From Plantactinospora sp040120695 (GTDB taxonomy: Bacteria; Actinomycetota; Actinomycetes; Mycobacteriales; Micromonosporaceae), in contig NZ_JBEEAC010000001.1 of the NCBI RefSeq assembly GCF_040120695.1, forward strand, positions 62,001-126,000: a stretch of 64,000 nt of DNA. The letters run 5' to 3'. Positions within the stretch are counted from its first letter, which is position 1, and each line of letters starts with the position of its first letter. Below, piece after piece: positions 50,322-57,952 of the stretch. Position numbers and translations under genes: made by a program. The notes below the pieces were generated by a model. That model did no database searches. It was given only the letters and a program-made list of their open reading frames with translations, and had not been told where the DNA came from.

Positions 50322-53072
50322 TCAGCAGGTCGGCAGGATGTTGATATTGTCGCCCCCCTCGAGGTCGAGCCAGGCGAACGGGATGTAGTTCTTGCCCTCG
50401 TACTTGACCTGGACCCACCAGGTGCTCTTCTTGTTGTCGTTGTAGATCCAGGCGTCGATCTCCTGGCCGGACTTCTTGCAGTACGCCTCCAACCGGGTGC
50501 CCGGCCTCGCCCAGCCGACCTGCTGGTCGTTGTTCTGCCGGGTCCCCGAGAAGATCTCGTTGCCATTGCGGCCAGGGCCGTCCGAGTCGCAGTAGGTCCG
50601 CTGGTCCCCGTCGGGTCCGTTCTTGCAGGTGGCGATGCCGTAGACAGCGGCGGTCGACTTGCTGACCTTGTCGGTGCCGTTGCCGGCCGCATTGGTCGCC
50701 GTCACCGTGAGGTCGTAGGACGTGCTGGGCGTCAGCCCGGTGACCCGGATGCTGGAGCAGTTGCCGTTGACCTTGGCCCGGCCGGACGGCGTCACCGAAC
50801 AGCTCGCCTTCCCACCGCCGTCGTCCACGGTGAAGTCGACCGTGACCGAGGTGGCGTCGGCGGAGGTCCCGGTGATGGTGACCCGGGGCGCCGCGACCGT
50901 CCTGGCCGTGTCGGTCGCGGTGGCACCGGGGCCGGCCTCGTTGACCGCCTGCACCCGGACGGTGACGGTCGCCCCGTCACCCAGCCCTCCCACGGTGGCC
51001 TGGGTGTCGGTCACCTCGCTCTTCTTCCCGCCCGCGTCGACCAGGTATTTCGTGATCGGACGGCCGTTGTCGGCCGGCGGGCTCCAGGTCATCGAGACGG
51101 TGCCGGGTGAGCCGGCAACCGTCTTGGCCTGGAGGTTGACCGGCGCGGCCGGGGTGCTGAACGGGACGACGGTGTTGCTGGCCGGCGAGGCGGCCGAGCC
51201 GGCGCCCTTCTCGTTGATCGAGACCACGGTGAAGGCGTACTGGTTGCCGTAGTCGAGTTCGCCGGCCGGGATCACCAGCTCGGTCTTGGTCGACTCGCCG
51301 ACCGGTGCGTTGGCGCCGGCCGAGATCGCGGTCACGGCGTACTTGTTGATCTTGTAGCCCTGGCCGTTGGCGGCCGGCCACCTGACCACCACCGTGCCGT
51401 CCGGCCGCTCCTCGGCGGTGACGCTGGCCGGCGGATCCGGCACCTCGGAGGTCGGCACCACCGGGTTGCTCCTCTTCGCCGGACCGGCGCCCTTGGCGTT
51501 CACCGCGTGCACCGAGAACCGGTAGGTCTCGCCGTTGGTCAGGCCGGTCACCTCCAGCGAGCGCTGGTTGGCGCCCACCTCGAAGGTCCGGCCGGCGCCC
51601 TGCACCACGTACCGGGTGATGGCAGCACCGTTGGCCGCGGCGGGTCGCCAGCTCACCCGGGCCTGGGCATTGCCGGCGGCGGCGGTCACCGACTTCGGCG
51701 CGCTCGGCTTGCTGATCACCGGCTTCGGCGGCGGCGGAGGCGGCGGCGGGTTCGGCGGCGGGTCACCACCGAGCACGTCGTTGGCGTACTTGTCGACCTC
51801 CTTGACCTGGTGCTTGTCGTCGATGACCCGGGCGACGGCGGAGTTCGGGGCGTTGATGAAGAGGTGGTTCTCCCGGACCTCCAGCTCCAGCGGGCCGTTG
51901 GCGCCCGGGATCTCGATCTTTTCCAGCAGCTTGCCGGTGGGATCGAACGAGTAGACGGTGCCGGTGTCCTCGTCGGCGCAGTAGAACCGGTCCGCCCAGG
52001 CGACGGCGGGGCTCAGCCGGGTGCCGGCGCCCGGCACCCTGAACTGCTGCCCCACGGTGCCGTTGTCGGCCACCACGATGTTGCGGTCGTCCAGCACCGT
52101 CACCGGCACCCGGAGGCCGGTGGTCCGGGGCGGCATCGCGCCCGGGCCGGTGAGCGGCAGCTTGACCGGTTGCTTGTCCCCGCCGCGCAGTGTGGTCAAC
52201 GTGTTGGTGGTCCGGTCGAGCACCGCCACGCCGTCGTCCAGAGTGGAGATCGTCAGGTCGTGGCTCGGGTCGGCGACCGCGTCGTTGAAGACCTGCTCCG
52301 GGCTGACACTGCCGCCCGTGCCGCCGCTGTCGGACGCCGGGAGCTTGGCGGCGGTGATGGCGGAGACGGTCCCCTCGCTGGGCACCGCGACCCAGAGCCG
52401 CCCGGTGCCGTCGAACTCGCCGCCGGTGATGCCGGGCGGGTAGTGGATCTGCTCGCCGACCGGGGTCAGCGACCGGGGGTCGAGTTGGCGCACGATCCCC
52501 TGCACCGCGTCGACGACGAACGCCGCGTCCTCGTGCAGGGCCACGTTGACCCCGATCCCGGCGGTGGTACTGGTGGTCGCGATGATCTGCAGGGTGGCCA
52601 GGTCCAGCGAGCTGACCTGGCCGGTGTTCAGGTCGCGCAGGATCAGCAACCGGTCGGTCTGCACCACCTGCATCCGATGGTTGCGGCCCTGCGGGATCTG
52701 GACCCGGGTGTCGACCCGACCGGTGACGCCGTTGACCCGGGCCACCTCGCTCCTGGCTGTGCTCCACAGCCAGGAACTGGCATCGAAGCTGGCCACGGCG
52801 TTGTCGGCGGCGCCGAGCCCGAGCACGGTCAGCCCCATCGCGGCGGCCAGGGCGGCCACGGTGGCGATGGTGACCAGTCCGCCCCGGATCCGGGTGCGGC
52901 GGCGGGCCGGCGGCGCACCGGGCGCCACGCCGGCGGGGTCGGCCCCGCCGGTGCCGTCACTGCCTGTCAAGCCGTTGCCTGTGGTGACCACAGTCGGCCG
53001 CCTCCCCACCCGTGGGCGGTCGTGTCCGACCGCCGTCGTCAGCGAATCTTTCCCGAAACCGCGTGCCATCAT
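50322..53072 (-). CDS. membrane-anchored beta-propeller/fibronectin type III protein
   Basis: This 916-residue protein has a basic cytosolic N-terminus, one membrane segment (LVTIATVAALAAAMGLTVLGL) and an extracellular beta-propeller-like region (about 95-430, repeated VNGVTGRVDTRV, DPTGKLLEKIEIP patterns). A Pro-rich hinge (PPPNPPPPPPPPKP) follows, then four FN3 domains (about 455-810, with SWRPAAANGAAITRYVV and TWSPPADNGRPITKYLV). A Cys-containing C-terminal domain with Trp-rich SH3-like sequence (STWWVQVKYEGKNY) ends the protein. It heads the MoxR-DUF58-transglutaminase block and probably works outside the membrane. Its ligand is unknown. Confidence 0.85.
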   Translation of the reverse strand: MMARGFGKDSLTTAVGHDRPRVGRRPTVVTTGNGLTGSDGTGGADPAGVAPGAPPARRRTRIRGGLVTIATVAALAAAMGLTVLGLGAADNAVASFDASSWLWSTARSEVARVNGVTGRVDTRVQIPQGRNHRMQVVQTDRLLILRDLNTGQVSSLDLATLQIIATTSTTAGIGVNVALHEDAAFVVDAVQGIVRQLDPRSLTPVGEQIHYPPGITGGEFDGTGRLWVAVPSEGTVSAITAAKLPASDSGGTGGSVSPEQVFNDAVADPSHDLTISTLDDGVAVLDRTTNTLTTLRGGDKQPVKLPLTGPGAMPPRTTGLRVPVTVLDDRNIVVADNGTVGQQFRVPGAGTRLSPAVAWADRFYCADEDTGTVYSFDPTGKLLEKIEIPGANGPLELEVRENHLFINAPNSAVARVIDDKHQVKEVDKYANDVLGGDPPPNPPPPPPPPKPVISKPSAPKSVTAAAGNAQARVSWRPAAANGAAITRYVVQGAGRTFEVGANQRSLEVTGLTNGETYRFSVHAVNAKGAGPAKRSNPVVPTSEVPDPPASVTAEERPDGTVVVRWPAANGQGYKINKYAVTAISAGANAPVGESTKTELVIPAGELDYGNQYAFTVVSINEKGAGSAASPASNTVVPFSTPAAPVNLQAKTVAGSPGTVSMTWSPPADNGRPITKYLVDAGGKKSEVTDTQATVGGLGDGATVTVRVQAVNEAGPGATATDTARTVAAPRVTITGTSADATSVTVDFTVDDGGGKASCSVTPSGRAKVNGNCSSIRVTGLTPSTSYDLTVTATNAAGNGTDKVSKSTAAVYGIATCKNGPDGDQRTYCDSDGPGRNGNEIFSGTRQNNDQQVGWARPGTRLEAYCKKSGQEIDAWIYNDNKKSTWWVQVKYEGKNYIPFAWLDLEGGDNINILPTC

Positions 53073-53204
53073 AGGGCCCTGGCTTTGCCCGCGGGTACCT
53101 GGAGCGTGCCCTTGTGGACGGAGGCGGCGCGAATTGTGGATAAGCTCCGTCGCCCGTCACCGTCTCCGCAGGTCAGCGTGGTAAGAACGGTTGTCGAATT
53201 GTGA

Positions 53205-54482
53205 TCAGGGCGGCGTCGCCCCGGTGCCGTCGCGCTTCGTGCAGGCAAGATCGGATGGGGCGAATTCATTGGTCGAATAGACGGCGAGCACCGAGAAGCA
53301 GTAATCGAGCTTGGGGTTCAGCGCGTTCACCTTGTAGGTGGTCTCGCCGGCACTGAGGGTAATCATCGGTTTGGTCTGCTGGCCGGCGCGGCCGCCGGCG
53401 ACGACGAACGGCACGGTTCCGCCGCTCGGGTCGGTCCAGGTGACGGTGATCGCGGTGCCCTCGTCGAGCAGCTTCACGTCGGTCGGTGGCTCACCGGCGA
53501 CGATCGGCTCGCCGCGCTCGTCGGTCGGCCCCGGGCCGGGTGAACCGCTCCTGTCGACCACCACCGTGACCACCACCACGATCGCGGCGACCACCGCTGC
53601 GGTGGCGGCGATCGCGGCGGCCACCGTCGAACCGCGACCGCGGCTCGGCTCGGGCGCCGGTGCGGCCGGGACGGCAGCCGGGGGTGGAGCGCTTACCGGG
53701 TACGGCTCGGACCGGGCAGCCGACTGCGCCGAGTACGGCGGGTACGTCGCCGGCATCTGCTCGGCGTACGGCGAGGTTGCCGACTCGGCCGGATGCCCTG
53801 ACACCGGTCCGGCCGGATGCCCGGACATCGGTCCGGCGGCTGGTGCGTAGGTCGGTGAGGTGGCGGCCGGCTGGACCGATCCACCGCCGGCCGGTTGGGC
53901 CGGTGGTGCGGACATCGGCGACGGAGGCGGGGGCGGGACCGGGTTCGGCCCGGCGGGTGGCGGCGGGACCGGGTTCGGCCCGGCCGGGGGCGGCGGGACC
54001 GCGGCCGGCCCGGCGGGTGGCGCGGAGAGTGCCGTGGCCGCGCCGGCCGCCTCCCCGAGGTAGTCCCGGGCCGCCCGGACCTGCCAGTGGTCGTCGCCGA
54101 GCACACCCGGCCCGAGCGAGGCGACCCGGCCGAAGTTGCGGCGTGCCTCGTGCCGGTTGCCCAGTTCCTCGGCGACGGCGCCGAGCTCGAAGCTGAGCGA
54201 CAGCATCAGGGGGTCGGCTTCGCCCCACCGGCGTTGACCATCGAGCAGCGCCTCCTCGAGCAGCCGCCGGGCGGCCGCCGGGTCGTCGGCCTCCCGGTGC
54301 CACCGTGCCAGCACCCCGACGGTGGCCAGCACTTCCGGATGGTCCTTGCCGTAGGCCGGGCGGGCCGCGTCGAGCGCCTGGGTGAGCAGCCGTCGGGCAC
54401 CCGGATCGTCACCGCCGTCGCGTAGCGCCCGGGCGCGGCCCTGCACGGCGGCAAGTTGTGGTGGCTGAGACACGCCCGCCAT
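53205..54482 (-). CDS. TPR and fibronectin-like membrane protein
   Basis: This 425-residue protein has three or four tetratricopeptide-type repeats in residues 1-150 (YGKDHPEVLATVGVLARWH, SFELGAVAEELGNRHEARRNFG). A long Pro/Ala/Gly-rich region follows with exact repeats of PPPPAGPNPV. One membrane segment (TVAAAIAATAAVVAAIVVVVTVVV) leads to a short extracellular FN3-like domain containing two Cys. AGGAGG precedes ATG 54482 by 5 nt. It lies 132 nt upstream of the propeller/FN3 gene on the same strand and may be part of the same system. Confidence 0.75.
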   Translation of the reverse strand: MAGVSQPPQLAAVQGRARALRDGGDDPGARRLLTQALDAARPAYGKDHPEVLATVGVLARWHREADDPAAARRLLEEALLDGQRRWGEADPLMLSLSFELGAVAEELGNRHEARRNFGRVASLGPGVLGDDHWQVRAARDYLGEAAGAATALSAPPAGPAAVPPPPAGPNPVPPPPAGPNPVPPPPPSPMSAPPAQPAGGGSVQPAATSPTYAPAAGPMSGHPAGPVSGHPAESATSPYAEQMPATYPPYSAQSAARSEPYPVSAPPPAAVPAAPAPEPSRGRGSTVAAAIAATAAVVAAIVVVVTVVVDRSGSPGPGPTDERGEPIVAGEPPTDVKLLDEGTAITVTWTDPSGGTVPFVVAGGRAGQQTKPMITLSAGETTYKVNALNPKLDYCFSVLAVYSTNEFAPSDLACTKRDGTGATPP

Positions 54483-54688
54483 GCTGCCTCCTGGACCGGG
54501 TACCGCGCCAGCCGGGCCGCGGTTCCACCGCGCCGTTCCGGCGTCGTGCCGGACCGCGTTCCGCGCACTGCAAGCCACTGGCCAGGGTGGATCGGGTCAC
54601 CCACGGATCTGCCCGAGCTTTCGGGATCGAGCCCTACGTTCCGATGGGGGCCGGCGGTCGACGCCGGCCCCACCGGACGGCTCGCGGG

Positions 54689-55267
54689 TCAGCGGCTCTG
54701 CAACGCGTCCAGCCCGACCGCCATCGCGATGACCAGTCGGCGGTCGAGCTGCGGCAGGTGGATGTCGACCACGTACCGGTCGCGCAGACCCCACTTCTTC
54801 ACCACCGAGAACGCCGGCTGGCCGCCGATGGTGAAGTCGAAGTGGTACGGCAACCAGGACAGCGAGTCGATGAACCGGCGCAGCAGCGCGACCGGCAGAC
54901 TGCGCTCCTGGCCGGTGGCCTGCCCGAGCCCCGGCTGCTCGACGTGCCAGGTGGAGCGGAGCAGCGATGCCTTGAAGTCCTTGCGGAACAGCCCGATGGG
55001 GGTACCGGCGGCGTCGGTCACGTCGTACGTCGCACCGAGGTCCATCACCTGACGGGCCTTGAAGCCGAGCACCGGCTGCTGCTTGGTGTCGTCCGCGTAG
55101 AGGGTCACCTGCTCCTTGAAGGCGAGCCGCTTCTGCTGGGCGAAGGCCAGCAGCTCGCCCTCTGAGCCGTCCGGGTTGACCGCGTGTACCTCGTACTGGT
55201 TGACCATGAACCGAATCCGCTGCCGGACGTGGAACTGGCGCTGGGACTGGAGCACATCGAGCTGCAT
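54689..55267 (-). CDS. LURP-one-related / tubby-C-terminal-like protein
   Basis: This 192-residue protein has the LOR fold: FHVRQRIRFMVNQYEVH, LLAFAQQKRLAFKEQVTLY, VLGFKARQVMDLGATYDVTD and GTPIGLFRKDFKASLLRSTW. In plants and bacteria this fold is related to tubby and scramblase domains; its role in bacteria is not known. ATG 55267 has AAAGGAAA upstream. It is divergent from the TIR-domain gene. Confidence 0.85.
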   Translation of the reverse strand: MQLDVLQSQRQFHVRQRIRFMVNQYEVHAVNPDGSEGELLAFAQQKRLAFKEQVTLYADDTKQQPVLGFKARQVMDLGATYDVTDAAGTPIGLFRKDFKASLLRSTWHVEQPGLGQATGQERSLPVALLRRFIDSLSWLPYHFDFTIGGQPAFSVVKKWGLRDRYVVDIHLPQLDRRLVIAMAVGLDALQSR

Positions 55268-55573
55268 GGGGGTTTCCTTTTCTTGGGGCGTCCGGCTTCT
55301 GGGGCGTCGGCGGTGGGGCCGGCGTGCCGGCCACCTGCTGTGCAGGCGCAGCCTCGGAGTGTGGCACAGCCGGGGGAGTTCGCGCCGCCCGGTCCGGAGG
55401 CTGGCGCGCCGACGCTGCCGACCGGTCGCACCACCGATCCCGACGAACGGATCCGGACCGGCCGCGAACGTCGCCCGATCGGCGACCATCGGGCTGGTGG
55501 TTGGCATCGACGGACGCCGGACGGGCTGCTTGGATGGGGCATCGGTGCGATCCCCACCGGCGATGATGCCGAG
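55268..55573. other. divergent promoter region of LOR and TIR genes
   Basis: About 305 nt with no supported gene. It must contain promoters for both divergent genes. I see no clear palindrome or strong promoter. Confidence 0.4.
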
Positions 55574-56677
55574 ATGACGGAGCAGGGCATGACCCGAGAG
55601 GACCGTTGGGACTTCTTCATCGAGTACGCGCCTGCGGACCGCGCCGCCGCGGAGGAACTGTACGACCTGCTCAGTCCCCCCTTCCGGGTGTTTCTCGACC
55701 ACCGGAGCCTGCCGCCCGGCGACGACCGGGGCGATCGGCTGCCGGCCGCGCGGCGCGGCACGGCGATCACCCTGATGCTGATCTCCGACGCTACGGACCG
55801 CGCCTACCACCAGCGGGAGGAGGTAGCCGAGGCCGTCGAGCTGTCCCGCCGGGAGAACGGAGCGCACCGGGTCGTGCCCATCCTGCTGAACGGGTCCGCC
55901 GGGGGCGGTCACCTTCCCTTCGGCCTGCGGCTCGGGCAGGCACTCCCGGTCACCGCCGCGGGCGGGCTGCCGGAGGTCGCCGGGCGGCTGCGGGAGACCT
56001 TCCGACACCGTCTTGCGATGCCGGCCGACGAGCTTCTGCGCCGGTACGAGGAGCGGACGGTGGTCGAGCGGGCCGTCCGGCTGGTACCCCGGGACGGCTT
56101 CGACCCCGCCGGGCAGCTCGGCCTCGGCACCCGCAAGTACGTCTTCGTCGGGGACCACGACGAGCAGCGGCACCGCACCCTGCGGCAGATCCTCGCCAAC
56201 CTCTGGATCGGGGACGCCTTCGAGCAGGTCGAAAACTCGAACGGCCCCTGGCTGGCCCTCACCTTCGAGCTGGGTGAGCGCAACCGCCGCAGGATGGACC
56301 TGCTGCCGGCCACCTGGAAGGCGGCCTTCCGGATCCTCTCCGATCCGGCCCGCGCGGCGTGCTTCGCGGCGACCGACGAGGAACGGGCGCTGCTCGGCCG
56401 CCCACCCCGGAACTACTACTCCGGCGACCAGCAGGCGTGGTATGCGAGCTGCACCATCCGGGAGCGCAGGTACACCCCGTGGGGCCCGGACTACTTCATC
56501 CGGGAGGTGCTCGGGATCAGCTGGCTCTGCTTCACGGGTACCGGGATCACCCAGGGGACCGGGCAGTCGACAGGGCTGCCGTCGAGGGTCTTCTTCGTCC
56601 GGAACCTGCCGCTGCGCGGCATCGACTACCAGGTCCAGGACCTGGGCGTACCCGACGACGACATCGTGTTGGACTAG
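55574..56677 (+). CDS. TIR-domain protein with unknown C-terminal domain
   Basis: This protein has 367 residues. The N-terminal 130 residues fit a TIR domain: WDFFIEYAPADRAAAEELYDL (box 1), FRVFLDHRSLPPGDDRGDRL, ITLMLISDAT, and YHQREEVAEAV holding the Glu expected of NAD-cleaving TIRs. RVVPILLNG completes the fold. The last 200 residues (from about LGTRKYVFVGDHDEQRHRTL) match nothing I recognise and contain Trp/Tyr-rich segments (YYSGDQQAWYASC, WGPDYFIREVLGISWLCF). TIR proteins in bacteria are often NADase effectors of antiphage defence. ATG 55589 (MTREDRWDF) has a better ribosome binding site (GGAG) than 55574. It lies 66 nt before the next gene. Confidence 0.75.
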   Translation: MTEQGMTREDRWDFFIEYAPADRAAAEELYDLLSPPFRVFLDHRSLPPGDDRGDRLPAARRGTAITLMLISDATDRAYHQREEVAEAVELSRRENGAHRVVPILLNGSAGGGHLPFGLRLGQALPVTAAGGLPEVAGRLRETFRHRLAMPADELLRRYEERTVVERAVRLVPRDGFDPAGQLGLGTRKYVFVGDHDEQRHRTLRQILANLWIGDAFEQVENSNGPWLALTFELGERNRRRMDLLPATWKAAFRILSDPARAACFAATDEERALLGRPPRNYYSGDQQAWYASCTIRERRYTPWGPDYFIREVLGISWLCFTGTGITQGTGQSTGLPSRVFFVRNLPLRGIDYQVQDLGVPDDDIVLD

Positions 56678-56743
56678 CCCGACCGGGGATTGGAAGTCGC
56701 CCGGGCGGGTACCCGGCGGATCTCCTACGACGGAGGTTGGCAG

Positions 56744-57562
56744 ATGTCGGAGCGGCACACGGTACTGCGCTCGATGCACGATCTCGGCCTGGCTGCCTGG
56801 TTCGGCGGCGCGCTGATGGGTGCGATCGGGGTCAACGGCGCGGCGGCGAAGGTGAGCGATTCGAGACAGCGGTTGGGGGTCGCCTCGGCCGGCTGGGCCA
56901 GATGGACCCCGGTGAACGCGGCGGCGATCGGCACCCATGTCGCCGGTGCCGCCGGTGAGCTGATCACCGAGAGCCCGCGGATGTTGGTCCAGGCCGGGGT
57001 GGGCCGGATGAGCGCGGTCAAGACCGGGCTGACGGTGGCGGCGCTGGCGGCGACCGGCTACAGCCGGATGCTCGGGATGCAGTTGGAGAAGAGCAGCGAG
57101 GCGCCGGTGGTGGCGACGACGGCTCCGGAGAACGGCACGCCGCCGGGTGTCGCGGCCCGGCAGCGGCAGCTGCGGGTGTTGCAGTGGGTGATCCCGGCCC
57201 TGACCGGCGGGTTGATCGTGGTCACCGCGCTCGCCGGCGAGCAGCAGAAGCCCGGCCAGGTGATCCAGGGCGTGCTGCACCGGATGGGTGGGATCGCGCA
57301 CCGGACCAGGAGCATGCGGGGGATGGCCGGCAAACAGATGCGTGGGATGGCCGGCAAGCGAATGCGCGGCATGACGGGCAAGGGCATGGGCATGGGCCTG
57401 GGCGGGATGGTGGCCAGGGGCGTGCGCGAGATGGGCGGCCGGGGCGACCGGAGCATGCCGGGCATGGCCATCAGGGGCGTACGGGAGGCGGCGACCCGGG
57501 CGGTGCCGGGGATGGTCGGGGTGCGGGTGGCCCGGACGGCGGCCCGGAAGCTCCGCCACTGA
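56744..57562 (+). CDS. membrane protein with Met/Gly/Arg/Lys-rich repeats
   Basis: This 272-residue protein is of unknown function. It has hydrophobic segments near LGLAAWFGGALMGAIGV, AVKTGLTVAALAATGYS and WVIPALTGGLIVVTALAG, then a basic C-terminus of repeated MRGMAGKR/Q units and further Met-Gly-Arg motifs. GGAGG lies 8 nt before ATG 56744. The first 100 residues resemble actinobacterial proteins with a conserved HDLGLAAWFGGALMGAIGVNGAA segment, whose role is unknown. It follows the TIR gene closely enough to be in one operon. Confidence 0.7.
   Translation: MSERHTVLRSMHDLGLAAWFGGALMGAIGVNGAAAKVSDSRQRLGVASAGWARWTPVNAAAIGTHVAGAAGELITESPRMLVQAGVGRMSAVKTGLTVAALAATGYSRMLGMQLEKSSEAPVVATTAPENGTPPGVAARQRQLRVLQWVIPALTGGLIVVTALAGEQQKPGQVIQGVLHRMGGIAHRTRSMRGMAGKQMRGMAGKRMRGMTGKGMGMGLGGMVARGVREMGGRGDRSMPGMAIRGVREAATRAVPGMVGVRVARTAARKLRH
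57314..57385 (+). repeat. three 24-bp coding repeats (MRGMAGK units)
   Basis: Units 57314-57337, 57338-57361 and 57362-57385 are near-identical, each starting ATGCG and coding MRGMAGKQ, MRGMAGKR and MRGMTGKG. The Met-Gly theme continues downstream in looser form. Confidence 0.8.
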
Positions 57563-57952
57563 CCGGCTGCCGCGGCGGGAGCCGGTCCGAACGGACCGGT
57601 CAGCGCGGGCGCCCGCCCGGTCCCACCTGCGGGACCGTGCGTTCCGTACTGCGGGAAGCCGCCCGCGGCACCGGGCACGGGAGTGGGCGCCATCCGCGAC
57701 TACACCCGCCTCCGTGGCCACCGCCCGCCGGCGGCGCCGGCGCCGTGTCCGAGCCCGTCGCCCGGTCCGTCCGGCGCTTCGGAGCTGCGGTAACGGCCCC
57801 GGGAGCCGGGAAGGGGGCGCGCCGGGATTCCCGGCGCCATGGTGTCAATGGACTGATGACCGCTTATAGTTCTGCCCGATCTCCTCTGGCATGGGCGGCT
57901 GTCGACGCGGTTACCTCGGACCAGGATCACCCCATGTCCTGGAGGTTCGCAG
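57563..57952 (+). other. intergenic region before the LAL regulator
   Basis: About 390 nt with no supported gene. GCTTATAGTTC at about 57863 is the only -10-like sequence in an otherwise GC-rich stretch. Short ORFs here are shadows. Confidence 0.4.

Noticed and set aside
54689..57721. Very long minus-strand frame covering the LOR gene and running opposite the TIR and Met-rich genes
   Set aside because: Only the last 192 codons encode a real protein (LOR). The rest is antisense to two genes with clear domains and ribosome binding sites.
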